9,891 bases of DNA from an uncultured Christensenella sp. (GCA_910586365.1 CAJUGP010000052.1:1-9891); one strand, 5' to 3'; positions 1-7,517 are shown, counted from the stretch's first letter. Notes: generated from the letters alone by a model not told the origin. Made by a program: numbers and translations.

Positions 1-2
1 AA

Positions 3-254
3 GATGGTGTTATTGATGTACACTATATAAAACGTACTCACCGACAAAAAGATTTTAATGCTGTTAAAGAGGGTGAATTGCCTGTTCGACTCACGAGAAA
101 TGTCGGCAAGGTAACATATGTTTTATATTGGGTGCTGGAAAATGAAGAAGCTCATGCAAGAGTCTCAAAACTCGGTGTAGAAAAATTCTATAAACGTTGG
201 AATAGGTGTTTAACCACAATGCCTAAAATAATATTAGGCGAAAACATCGTTTAA
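3..254 (+). CDS. Unrecognised protein, C-terminal fragment cut by the window edge
   Basis: An open frame enters from the left edge and runs for 83 codons to TAA at 252-254. The visible part is basic and rich in Lys, Arg and Val (for example KRTHRQKDF near the edge and VEKFYKRWNRC near the end). I see no membrane segment or catalytic motif that I recognise. Codon use is AT-rich and unlike the GC-rich pheT that follows on the other strand, so this may be accessory DNA. The start lies outside the window and no function is proposed. Coding status rests on the open frame and its protein-like composition. Confidence 0.6.
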   Translation, partial: DGVIDVHYIKRTHRQKDFNAVKEGELPVRLTRNVGKVTYVLYWVLENEEAHARVSKLGVEKFYKRWNRCLTTMPKIILGENIV

Positions 255-309
255 CATACAACTTCCCGTTTGTCGGAGACTTAATATAGAGCGAAAGGTA
301 AAAGATATT

Positions 310-615
310 TTGATAAATAAGTTGAGAGAAAAAACTTTGGTAACTGTCAAAAATGAAGTGGAAATAAATGAATATCCATTTTGTAACGACCTTCCCCTTG
401 TCTATTTGGGGGGGATTGCCAATATGCCGGAACATGGAATTTTTATAGGAAAATCAGGTAAATGTTATTTCGGTTATCATATTTGGAACTTTCGAGAGTT
501 AAAAGCTCTCGAACATATCGTTCGAGAGCTTTTGTTCTCGTTTGAAAGTACAACTCTTAAAAATTTAGTATTTAGTTCCCTATGGGAATTGTGCTTTTCG
601 GAAGGCTTTTTTCTT
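310..615 (+). pseudogene. Possible truncated or decayed gene, no stop of its own
   Basis: From about 238 the frame is free of stops across AT-rich DNA where stops would be expected often. The other two plus frames close soon after 424. A TTG at 310 could be a start, with a weak AAAGGT about 10 nt upstream. The translation has a protein-like stretch (around PEHGIFIGKSGKCYFGYH, from 424). However, the frame does not stop before the hairpin at 501-533 or before pheT; it continues as the antisense shadow of pheT until 1509. I read this as either a gene that lost its 3' end or fortuitous open sequence. A G7 run at 408-414 could also hide a frameshift. The family is not recognised. Confidence 0.3.
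501..533. terminator. Perfect 14-bp inverted repeat, probable bidirectional terminator
   Basis: AAAAGCTCTCGAAC (501-514) and its exact reverse complement (520-533) flank a 5-nt loop. Each strand ends the stem in TTTT, but no long T-tract follows. It lies downstream of pheT on the minus strand and downstream of the AT-rich genes on the plus strand. A third copy of the arm (TTCGAGAG, 491-498) can pair with 506-513 instead, giving a competing smaller hairpin. Confidence 0.6.
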
Positions 616-617
616 TT
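593..617 (+). terminator. Weak Rho-independent terminator facing pheT
   Basis: GCTTT / AAGGC form a 5-bp stem (593-597 with 602-606, including one G-U pair) around a TCGG loop, followed by a T-rich tail (607-617) that reaches the pheT stop codon. A second short palindrome, TTCCC-TAT-GGGAA (576-588), precedes it. Together they would stop plus-strand transcripts entering pheT from the left. The short stem keeps confidence moderate. Confidence 0.45.
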
Positions 618-3030
618 AACGCAGCTCGGCGCCGAGCGTATGTTCGAGCGCGCCCACGATCTTGCGGAACAGTTTGTCGAGCGTTTCGGCTTCGAGCGGT
701 TTTTCCGCCTGCTCCTCGTGCGTAAACGTCAAACGGAACGCCATGCTCTTTTTGTCCGCGCCGAGCTTCTCCGAGCGGTACACGTCGAAGAGCTCGGCTT
801 TTTTCACGCTCTTGCAGGCGCGCAGGATGCACGCTTGCACCTCGCCGCATGTAACTTCTTCTTTGACGACGATCGCCAGATCGCGCTGTACGTCGGCAAA
901 CTTCGGCAGATTGCGGTACACGAGGTCTTTTGCGAACTTCCTTTCGAGCAGCGCGTAATCGAGTTCAAACAAACATACCTTTTTTTCGAGTGCCAACTCG
1001 TTTGCGATAAGGGGGTGCAATTCGCCGATCCAGCCGACCGTCTTTTCGCCGAGCTTGACGTCGGCGGAGATCCCCGTATGCAAAAACGGTTTGGGCGTTT
1101 CGGGACGGACGAAGGTCAAATTCAGCCCGAACGCTTCGGCGATCGCCTCGATCGCGCCTTTCAGATCGAAGAAGTCTCCCTCCCCCCACAGCGCCGCAAC
1201 GCATTTTTTGCGCTCTTCGGGCAACTTTGCAAGGGGCAGCTCATCGGCAAGATACACGTTGGCAAGCTCGAACAGTCTGCCCGCGTCGTTGCCGCGGCGC
1301 ACGTTGCGCACCACGTTGGCGATCATCGAAGGCGCGAGGATCGTACGCATCACCGAAAGGTCCTCGCCGATCGGATTGAGGATCTTCACCGCCCTGCGTT
1401 CGGGCGCGTCGGCGGGAAGGCGCAGCAAATCGAAATCCTTAGGCGAATAGAACGAATAGTTGCACGCCTCGAAAAAGCCCTGTTCACGCAGGACGTTTTT
1501 GAATTTTAATTCCTGTTTCTGCGCATGCGTCAAGCCGCCGTTCGTCACCGACGCCGCGTTAAGGAAGGTCGGTTGAATATGCGAATATCCGTAAGAACGG
1601 ATCACTTCTTCGGCGAGATCGGCATAACCGTCCACGTCCTCGCGCCAAAGCGGCACGCCGACGCACAGCCCGTCCGCACGGGCGTTATCCTTGTGCACGG
1701 CAAAGCACAGACGCGTTAAAATTTCTTTGACTTCTTCCTTCGGCACCGTAATGCCTAAAAGCGCGTTGATCTTTTCGTACGTCGTTACGATGACTTTGGG
1801 CTTCATGTCGGAAGAATTTACGTCGCAACGGTAATCGGTGGGCGTGCCGCAGCCGAGCCGCTGCACCAAATGCAGCGCTCGGTTCATGGCAAATTCGGGC
1901 GTGAACGCATCGACGCCCTTTTCAAACCGTGCCGAGGAATCGCTGCGCTGCCCGAGCGCGCGCGAGGTTTTGCGCACGTTGTCGCGCGCGAACTTCGCCG
2001 CCTCGAAGAAAATCTCTTTCGTATCGGGTTTGATCTCGCTGTCGAGTCCGCCCATGATCCCCGCAAGCGCCACGCCGCCTTCGCCGTCGCAGATGAGCAG
2101 ATGCTCGCCCGTCAGCGTAAATTCCTTTTTGTCGAGCGTGGTGATCGTTTCCCCCGCTTTCGCACGGCGCACTTCGACGCGGTCGCCGCGCAGAAAATTA
2201 CGGTCGAACGCGTGCATGGGCTGCCCCAATTCGAGTAAAACGTAGTTGGTAATATCCACCGCGTCGGAAACCGAACGCAGTCCGCACAGGGCAAGGCGGC
2301 GGCGCAGCCACCGCGGCGAAACGCCGATTTTCACGTCCTGCACGTAATGCCCGATATAGCGCGGGCAAAGCGCTTTGTCTGCGACCGTAACGGGAATCTT
2401 CACGTTTGTTTTCACCGCATCGTAATCGGTAGCGGGCGTTTTCAAGGGCTGTTTGAGGATCGCCGCCACTTCGCGCGCAATACCGAACACGCTTTGGCAG
2501 TCGGGACGGTTCGCGGTGACGGCAATATCGAACAGCCAATCGTCTAACCCGACGATCGGGCGGATATCTTCCCCGACAGGCGTATCCCCGTCGAGAATTA
2601 AAATACCGTTGACTTCCGCGCCCTCGTAATAATCGTCGGAAATGCCCAGCTCCTCGCCCGAACAGAACATGCCCTCGGAGAGTTGCCCGCGCAGTTTTCC
2701 GCTCTTGATCTTCTGAATGCCGCCCTCGTGCAGCACGGTCGCGCCGTCGAGCGCGCAGGGAACGAGCGCGCCCTCGAATACGTTCGTCGCCGCCGTGCAA
2801 ATCTGTTTCACGCCGTGCGCTCCGCAGTCGACCGTGCAGACGGTAAGACGGTCGGCATCGGGGTGCTTCGCGCATTTCGTAATTTTACCGACCGCAACGC
2901 CCGTCACGTCCTTGCCGAGATAGGTCAGCTCTTCCACCTCGAACCCGCACGAAAAGAGCTTTTCCTGCAACTCCTCGGCGGAAACGTTTATATCCACATA
3001 ATCTTTTAACCAACTGAAAGGAATAATCAT
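616..3030 (-). CDS. pheT: Phenylalanine--tRNA ligase beta subunit
   Basis: This is the beta chain of the (alpha-beta)2 PheRS that charges tRNA-Phe in the cytoplasm. The 804-residue length is normal for the long bacterial PheT. Domains in order: N-terminal WLKDYVD, then an EMAP-type tRNA-binding domain (about 42-155, with HPDADRL and SEGMFCSGEELG), a B3/B4 region (about 212-385, with NYVLLELGQPMHAFD near 262-276 and the RFEKGVD segment near 368), B5 (from about 410), a catalytic-like core, and a C-terminal FDX-ACB domain (KFADVQRDLAIVV onward, about the last 90 residues). The B3/B4 region is the known editing site for mischarged Tyr in this family. The start ATG (3028-3030) has GGGGGA about 5 nt upstream. 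The gene is second in the operon, 10 nt behind pheS, so the T-box before pheS should control both. Confidence 0.97.
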   Translation of the reverse strand: MIIPFSWLKDYVDINVSAEELQEKLFSCGFEVEELTYLGKDVTGVAVGKITKCAKHPDADRLTVCTVDCGAHGVKQICTAATNVFEGALVPCALDGATVLHEGGIQKIKSGKLRGQLSEGMFCSGEELGISDDYYEGAEVNGILILDGDTPVGEDIRPIVGLDDWLFDIAVTANRPDCQSVFGIAREVAAILKQPLKTPATDYDAVKTNVKIPVTVADKALCPRYIGHYVQDVKIGVSPRWLRRRLALCGLRSVSDAVDITNYVLLELGQPMHAFDRNFLRGDRVEVRRAKAGETITTLDKKEFTLTGEHLLICDGEGGVALAGIMGGLDSEIKPDTKEIFFEAAKFARDNVRKTSRALGQRSDSSARFEKGVDAFTPEFAMNRALHLVQRLGCGTPTDYRCDVNSSDMKPKVIVTTYEKINALLGITVPKEEVKEILTRLCFAVHKDNARADGLCVGVPLWREDVDGYADLAEEVIRSYGYSHIQPTFLNAASVTNGGLTHAQKQELKFKNVLREQGFFEACNYSFYSPKDFDLLRLPADAPERRAVKILNPIGEDLSVMRTILAPSMIANVVRNVRRGNDAGRLFELANVYLADELPLAKLPEERKKCVAALWGEGDFFDLKGAIEAIAEAFGLNLTFVRPETPKPFLHTGISADVKLGEKTVGWIGELHPLIANELALEKKVCLFELDYALLERKFAKDLVYRNLPKFADVQRDLAIVVKEEVTCGEVQACILRACKSVKKAELFDVYRSEKLGADKKSMAFRLTFTHEEQAEKPLEAETLDKLFRKIVGALEHTLGAELR

Positions 3031-3040
3031 ACCGTCCCCC

Positions 3041-4063
3041 TTAATCCTTAAATTGCTCTAAGAACCGCACGTCGTTTTCGGTGAGCAATTTGATATTATT
3101 CATGCCGTATTTGAGCATGGCAATACGTTCCACGCCCATACCGAACGCAAAACCCGAATATTCCTCGGGATCGACGCCGCAGTTTTCGAGCACGCGGCGG
3201 TTGACCATGCCCGCGCCCAACACCTCGATCCAACCCGTGCCCTTGCACAGCGAGCAGCCCTTTCCGCCGCACTGCGCGCACGAAACGTCGACCTCGACCG
3301 AAGGCTCGGTAAAGGGAAAGTAAGAAGGACGCAGCCGCGTTTTGCTGTTTTCCGAAAAAACGGCGCGCGCAAACGCGTCGAGCATGCCCTGCAAATCGCA
3401 CAGCGTAATGCCCTTATCGACCACAAGCCCTTCCATTTGGTGGAACATGGGCGAGTGAGTCGCGTCGTCGTCCGAACGGAACACGCGTCCCGGCGAAAGC
3501 ACTTTGATCGGCGGTTTCTTTTTTTCCATAACGCGGATCTGCCCCGCGCTCGTCTGCGTGCGCAGCAAGAATTCATCGGTGAGATAGAACGTATCCTGCA
3601 TATCGCGCGCGGGGTGATCGGCAGGCGTGTTGAGCGCGGTGAAGTTATAATAATCGCTCTCGATTTCGGGCCCCTCGTACACCTCGAACCCCATGCCGAC
3701 GAACACGTCGATCAGCATATTTTTCACGCGCGTGACGGGGTGCAGCGCGCCCATGCCGCGTTTGCGCCCCGGCATGGTCACGTCTGCCGTTTCCTGCGCG
3801 AGCTTTTTCTCCAACTCTTTTTTCTTGATCTTCTCTTCCAAACGGGCAAAACTTTCTTCGAGCCGCGTGCGCAGTTCGTTGATCTTTTTACCGAACGCAG
3901 GACGGTGCTCCTGCGCCACGTTTTTCATGCCTTTGAGCAGCTCGGTCACTTTGCCCGCGCGTCCCAAAAACTTCATTTTTACCTCGTATAACGCGCGGCT
4001 GTCCGCCGCCTGCTCCGCTTCGCGCTCCGCTTCCGCGGCAATCAACTCGGTATCCTGTTCCAT
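3041..4063 (-). CDS. pheS: Phenylalanine--tRNA ligase alpha subunit
   Basis: This is the catalytic alpha chain of PheRS, a class II synthetase that activates Phe and charges tRNA-Phe. Starting at the ATG at 4061-4063 gives 340 residues, the usual length, with an ideal GGAGG about 5 nt upstream. A longer in-frame start (to 4138) would place codons inside the T-box motif and terminator, so I reject it. Visible parts: an N-terminal charged helical arm (about 1-95), motif 1 region GFEVYEGPEIESDYYNF (125-141), motif 2 GRVFRSDDDATHSPMFHQMEG (192-212), a four-cysteine insert (Cys262, 265, 270, 273) seen in many Gram-positive PheS, and motif 3 FGMGVERIAMLKYG (307-320). It is the first gene of the operon. 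Confidence 0.97.
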   Translation of the reverse strand: MEQDTELIAAEAEREAEQAADSRALYEVKMKFLGRAGKVTELLKGMKNVAQEHRPAFGKKINELRTRLEESFARLEEKIKKKELEKKLAQETADVTMPGRKRGMGALHPVTRVKNMLIDVFVGMGFEVYEGPEIESDYYNFTALNTPADHPARDMQDTFYLTDEFLLRTQTSAGQIRVMEKKKPPIKVLSPGRVFRSDDDATHSPMFHQMEGLVVDKGITLCDLQGMLDAFARAVFSENSKTRLRPSYFPFTEPSVEVDVSCAQCGGKGCSLCKGTGWIEVLGAGMVNRRVLENCGVDPEEYSGFAFGMGVERIAMLKYGMNNIKLLTENDVRFLEQFKD

Positions 4064-4075
4064 AAAACCTCCGTT

Positions 4076-4108
4076 AAAAATAAAAATCGCCCTATGTTCC
4101 ATAGGGCG
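4076..4108 (-). terminator. T-box regulated intrinsic terminator
   Basis: CGCCCTATG (4088-4096) and CATAGGGCG (4100-4108) form a perfect 9-bp stem with a 3-nt loop. On the minus strand it is followed by ATTTTTATTTTTAA, a good U-tract, ending just before the pheS ribosome binding site. It is the default OFF structure of the T-box leader. Confidence 0.93.
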
Positions 4109-4315
4109 AAAAAAATCCGCTGTACCACCTAATTTCACGCAGAACGGTCCTGCGCCTTCTTGTCCTTAACGCGGAAAACGGCTTTGCTTAAAGTTCGATT
4201 CGGCAAAGCGGCTCACGGGGGAATACCGCGCACGTTTTCCGAAAGCGCTTTCAGCCTGCGGCGCTCTCTCTCTGGGGAAAAACGGCTTGCGCGTCTCTTC
4301 CGTTTCACAGCCTGT
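4076..4315 (-). promoter_or_regulatory. T-box leader (tRNA-Phe-sensing riboswitch) of pheST
   Basis: Read on the minus strand, the leader contains a Stem I whose arms (GCGCA...TTTTTCC against GGAAAACGTGCGC) pair. The 5' arm carries an AGAGAG element, and an AGGCTGAAAGC sequence resembles the conserved Stem I terminal loop. A UUC triplet (GAA on the plus strand, 4221-4223) sits in the specifier position, followed by GTGAGC as in typical specifier loops. The T-box motif AGGTGGTACAGCGG is at 4117-4130; its UGGU can pair with the ACCA end of tRNA-Phe (discriminator A). A terminator follows. Uncharged tRNA-Phe should stabilise the antiterminator and switch on pheS and pheT. Confidence 0.93.
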
Positions 4316-4321
4316 AACCGT

Positions 4322-4350
4322 ATTATACCGCCCAACGCGCAGAAAGTCAA
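4322..4350 (-). promoter_or_regulatory. Sigma-A promoter of pheST
   Basis: On the minus strand, TTGACT (4345-4350) and a consensus TATAAT (4322-4327) are separated by exactly 17 bp. This predicts a transcript start near 4315, at the beginning of the T-box leader. It begins only about 20 nt after the stop of the upstream membrane gene, and no terminator is visible between them. Confidence 0.9.
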
Positions 4351-4370
4351 ACGTTTTTTGCAAAATTCTC

Positions 4371-5018
4371 TCAATATCCGCGCGAACGCTGCTCAACCGT
4401 TTCTTTTATAAAATGCTCGTTCTGATCGTACGAACGCCAATAATAACCCAAATCGTCGCGGAAACGGTTATAATATTTTGTGTAGTACGGCGAATCGGGA
4501 TCGGCGTCCTGCTTGCTTTCGACCATGGTGAGAACGCGTTCAAAGCCGCTGTCGATCACCGTATATACCTCGCTGTTCGCCGCGGCGACCGTTTGTTTTT
4601 TCTTGTTGCCGAACGTCGCGCCGAAGAAAAAGCTTACCACGTTTCCAAGTCCCTTTTCCCCGCCCGTAAACATGTAAATCATTATATCGATAAACTTTAC
4701 GACGGCGAGCAATGCAAGCAGCACAAGCCAAATCACGATATACGGCGGAAACGACAGAATATAGGACGCCATATCCGCTTTTCCTTCCAAATCCGATCTT
4801 TTCAAAATAATATGCGATATAATACCGAAGAAAGCAAACGGCACCAAAGTGATAAAAAACGCAATCAAACAAATCTTCCGTTCAAAACCGAAACTCGGGA
4901 ACAGATAAATTACGTCCAAATTCTTCGCATTCCCGATTAAAAACATCACGAGAAACATCACCGCGAACGCAAAGAAAAAATATGCGATCCCCAACAAAAT
5001 TTTTGCCACAGTTTTCAT
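4371..5018 (-). CDS. Unrecognised multi-pass membrane protein
   Basis: 215 residues. The N-terminal two thirds hold hydrophobic helices at about 7-28, 49-69 and 84-118 (the last is long enough for two passes or one long helix). The soluble C-terminus (about 130-215) is polar and rich in Tyr, Asp and Arg (SPYYTKYYNRFRDDLGYYW). I do not recognise a family and see no catalytic motif. The start ATG at 5016-5018 has AAAGGAG upstream at good spacing. It is transcribed alone from a promoter with an unusual G9 run in its spacer, divergently from aspS. Its stop lies just before the pheST promoter, so read-through into the T-box leader is possible. Confidence 0.85.
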   Translation of the reverse strand: MKTVAKILLGIAYFFFAFAVMFLVMFLIGNAKNLDVIYLFPSFGFERKICLIAFFITLVPFAFFGIISHIILKRSDLEGKADMASYILSFPPYIVIWLVLLALLAVVKFIDIMIYMFTGGEKGLGNVVSFFFGATFGNKKKQTVAAANSEVYTVIDSGFERVLTMVESKQDADPDSPYYTKYYNRFRDDLGYYWRSYDQNEHFIKETVEQRSRGY

Positions 5019-5050
5019 AAAATTCTCCTTTGTTTTTTGTTGACAAACTC

Positions 5051-5082
5051 ATTATAGCACCCCCCCCCTATGCAAATGTCAA
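5051..5082 (-). promoter_or_regulatory. Promoter of the membrane protein gene, with G9 homopolymer in the spacer
   Basis: On the minus strand, consensus TTGACA (5077-5082) and extended -10 TGCTATAAT (TATAAT at 5051-5056) are 20 bp apart, three more than ideal. The spacer contains nine consecutive G (C at 5060-5068 on the plus strand). Slippage in the run would change the -35/-10 spacing, a known mode of phase variation in other bacteria. Confidence 0.7.
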
Positions 5083-5205
5083 GCATTTTAACGCATTTTT
5101 TCATATAATTTTCACATTGTTTTTTACAGAATTTTTTTATCCGCGTAAAATAAAAATTCTTCGCCGCCGCAAACGCCGTTATTTTGCAGAATACGCGCGA
5201 TATAG

Positions 5206-5234
5206 TTGACAATCCTTTGCCGAAGCGATAAAAT
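5206..5234 (+). promoter_or_regulatory. Sigma-A promoter of aspS
   Basis: Consensus TTGACA (5206-5211) and TAAAAT (5229-5234) have a 17-bp spacer. The predicted start near 5241 leaves a leader of only about 25 nt, too short for a T-box, so aspS is not controlled in the same way as pheST. The longer candidate start codon at 5206 falls inside this -35 box and is therefore excluded. Confidence 0.85.
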
Positions 5235-5265
5235 AAAAGAAAAATTTTACAGAGAGTTTTTTACC

Positions 5266-7026
5266 ATGATTTACAGAACGCACAACTGCGGACAGCTCCG
5301 CAAAGAGGACGCGAGCAAAAAAGTAAAACTCGCGGGCTGGCTCGACAGCAAACGCGACAAAGGCGGACTTCTCTTCGCCGTACTGCGCGACTTTTACGGC
5401 GTAACGCAAATCGTCGTCGCCGAAGAACCTTGCCTTTCCCTTTTGCGCGACGTTCCCACCGAATCGACCGTATCCGTAGAGGGAACGGTGGTGCTGCGCA
5501 GCGCGCCCAACGAAAAGCTCCCCACGGGTCTTATCGAGATCGTGCCCGAAAAAGTCGAGGTGTTGGGGAAACGCGTTACGAACGCTCTGCCCTTTGAAAT
5601 TTCGCATTCGCTCGAAGCGGGCGAGGACGCGCGTCTGCGCTACCGTTTTCTCGATCTGCGCAATCCTGCCGTGAAGGATAAAATCATTCTGCGCGCACAA
5701 ATTATCAGCGAGCTGCGCCGTTTGATGACCGAACAGGGATTTTACGAAATCTCCACCCCCATTCTTACCAGCTCTTCGCCCGAAGGCGCGCGCGATTACA
5801 TTGTGCCCAGCCGCATTTATCCGGGCGAATTTTATGCGCTGCCGCAAGCGCCGCAGCAATACAAACAGCTTTTAATGTGCGCGGGGTTCGATAAATATTT
5901 TCAGATCGCGCCCTGTTTCCGCGACGAGGATGCGCGCGCCGACCGTTCCCCCGGCGAATTTTATCAGCTCGATATCGAAATGGCGTTCGCCTCGCAGGAC
6001 GACGTGTTCGCCGTGCTCGAAAGCGTGCTGCCCCCCGTGTTTGCGAAATTCTCGGGCAAAACCGCCGATAAACCGCCCTTCCGCCGCATTCCTTACCGCG
6101 AAGCGCTCGAAAATTACGGTTCGGACAAGCCAGACCTTAGAAACCCCCTGCTCGTGAAGGACATTTCGCACTTGCTCGACGGCTGCGGATTCGCCCCCGT
6201 CGAAGGCAAAACCGTAAAGGCGATCGCCGTCAACAACTTTTCGCAAACGCGCAAATGGATCGATAAACTCGTTGAAGATTTCAAAATCAAAACCGAAGGC
6301 GGCGCGGCTTATTGGTTCCGCCTCGACGAAAACGGCGCGCCCGTGGGCGGGATTTCCAAATTCCTTTCCGAAAAGCTCGGCGCGCTCCGCGATGCGCTCG
6401 GCTTGCAAAACAATTCGTTCGTTGCGCTCGTCGCCGAAGACAAGCTTTCGCTTGCCCAAAAGCGCGCGGGCGTTTTGAGAACGATGCTCGGCACGGGGCT
6501 TGATCTGCTCGAAAAAGACGTGTTCCGTTTCTGCTGGATCGTCGATTTCCCCATGTACGAGATCGGCGAAGAGAGCGGCGCGCTCGAATTCTGCCACAAC
6601 CCCTTCTCCATGCCGCAGGGCGGCATGAGCGCGTTTGAAAAAGACCCGCTCGACATTCTCGCCTATCAATACGATATTGTTTGCAACGGGATCGAGCTTT
6701 CTTCGGGCGCGGTGCGCAACCACGACCCCGAAATCATGCTGAAAGCGTTTTCGCTCGTCGGGCTTGATAAAAGCGTTGTGGAAAGCAAGTTCCCCGCGCT
6801 TTATCACGCGTTTGAATACGGCGCGCCGCCGCACGCAGGCGTTGCCCCCGGCGTCGACAGAATGGTCATGCTTATCTGCGATACCGTCAATATCCGCGAA
6901 GTGATCGCGTTCCCCATGAATAAAAACGCGCGCGACCTGATGATGAACGCGCCCGCGCCCGTGGAACAAAAACAACTCGACGAAGTGCATATCGCACTCG
7001 ACTTGAAAAAAAGAGGTGAAAAGTGA
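5266..7026 (+). CDS. aspS: Aspartate--tRNA ligase, bacterial type
   Basis: A class II synthetase that charges tRNA-Asp (and tRNA-Asn if non-discriminating) in the cytoplasm. The 586 residues are standard for bacterial AspRS. Parts in order: an OB-fold anticodon-binding domain (about 1-105), hinge and motif 1 region, flipping loop SSPEGARDYIVPSR (170-183), QAPQQYKQLLM (194-204), motif 2 FRDEDARADRSPGEFYQLD (218-236), a bacterial GAD insert (about 290-420), and motif 3 GVAPGVDRMVMLI (525-537, Arg533). Motif 2 has the ARADRSPGEFYQ form rather than the common LRADRQPEFTQ. The chosen ATG (5266) has AGAGAG about 9 nt upstream, a modest ribosome binding site. It overlaps the next gene by 4 nt. Confidence 0.97.
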   Translation: MIYRTHNCGQLRKEDASKKVKLAGWLDSKRDKGGLLFAVLRDFYGVTQIVVAEEPCLSLLRDVPTESTVSVEGTVVLRSAPNEKLPTGLIEIVPEKVEVLGKRVTNALPFEISHSLEAGEDARLRYRFLDLRNPAVKDKIILRAQIISELRRLMTEQGFYEISTPILTSSSPEGARDYIVPSRIYPGEFYALPQAPQQYKQLLMCAGFDKYFQIAPCFRDEDARADRSPGEFYQLDIEMAFASQDDVFAVLESVLPPVFAKFSGKTADKPPFRRIPYREALENYGSDKPDLRNPLLVKDISHLLDGCGFAPVEGKTVKAIAVNNFSQTRKWIDKLVEDFKIKTEGGAAYWFRLDENGAPVGGISKFLSEKLGALRDALGLQNNSFVALVAEDKLSLAQKRAGVLRTMLGTGLDLLEKDVFRFCWIVDFPMYEIGEESGALEFCHNPFSMPQGGMSAFEKDPLDILAYQYDIVCNGIELSSGAVRNHDPEIMLKAFSLVGLDKSVVESKFPALYHAFEYGAPPHAGVAPGVDRMVMLICDTVNIREVIAFPMNKNARDLMMNAPAPVEQKQLDEVHIALDLKKRGEK

Positions 7027-7517
7027 AGAAAAAAATTATAGCGTTCGCGCTTGCCGTAACAACGCTTTTATCGCTGTTCGCGCTCGGCGCATGCAAGAAA
7101 CCGACCGAACCCGACGATCAAGACGACGTGATCATTCCCGCTCCCGAACCCGTTGACGGACTGACCTTGATCGCAGGAAATTGGAAAATCGAGAGCGTGC
7201 AAACGCAGCCCTCGGAAAGCGGCGATTTGGGGCAGGACAATACTATGTGGGATTGGTATTCGCTGCAAATCGAAGCCGACGGCTCTTTCGTCTTAAATCA
7301 TTTTGACGGGCAGACAGATCATACCTATCAAGGCAAAGCGGAAAACGCCGACACGCTGTACTATTATACGTTCTCCTGCACGATAAACGAAATCACGGTT
7401 CGCGCCGATGCGTATCTGTATCCCGACGGGAACACGCTTTCCTTCTCTTCGATCTCCTACGAAGGCGGATCGTTCACGCAAAATTATTCAGGCTGTACCT
7501 GCGTCCGCGCTAATTAA
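7023..7517 (+). CDS. Small secreted lipoprotein, lipocalin-like beta fold possible
   Basis: 164 residues with a classic lipoprotein signal: basic MKKK, hydrophobic core 5-20, and lipobox LGAC with Cys24 as the expected lipidated residue. An acidic, Pro-rich linker (about 27-44) follows, then a Trp/Tyr-rich domain of short alternating strands (AGNWKIESV near 51-59, ADGSFVLNHFDG). A GxW-like opening followed by repeated beta strands resembles small lipocalin-like domains, but this is a fold-level guess. The start is GTG at 7023, with GAGGTGA about 5 nt upstream inside the end of aspS. The start codon overlaps the aspS TGA, so translation is coupled to it. No promoter of its own is visible. It probably sits on the outer face of the cytoplasmic membrane. 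Confidence 0.85.
   Translation: MKKKIIAFALAVTTLLSLFALGACKKPTEPDDQDDVIIPAPEPVDGLTLIAGNWKIESVQTQPSESGDLGQDNTMWDWYSLQIEADGSFVLNHFDGQTDHTYQGKAENADTLYYYTFSCTINEITVRADAYLYPDGNTLSFSSISYEGGSFTQNYSGCTCVRAN

Noticed and set aside
223..435. Minus-strand 70-codon open frame
   Set aside because: It overlaps the end of the plus-strand fragment, is low complexity (Phe/Tyr/Ile rich), and lacks a ribosome binding site.
616..1509. Long plus-strand open frame continuing from 310 through pheT
   Set aside because: Beyond about 615 it is the exact antisense of pheT, low in stops because of GC-rich codon structure; pheT itself is unmistakable.
4064..4138. N-terminal extension of pheS
   Set aside because: It would translate the T-box motif and terminator; the ATG at 4063 has an ideal ribosome binding site and gives the standard length.
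5015..5212. Minus-strand 65-codon open frame in the aspS/membrane gene interval
   Set aside because: It spans the poly-C promoter and AT-rich spacer, has no ribosome binding site, and has a low-complexity translation.
5206..5265. N-terminal extension of aspS
   Set aside because: Its start codon falls in the -35 box of the aspS promoter and precedes the predicted transcript start.
5872..6990. Long minus-strand open frame (372 codons) across aspS
   Set aside because: It is the antisense shadow of aspS, whose motifs 1-3 are clear, and has no ribosome binding site or recognisable domain.
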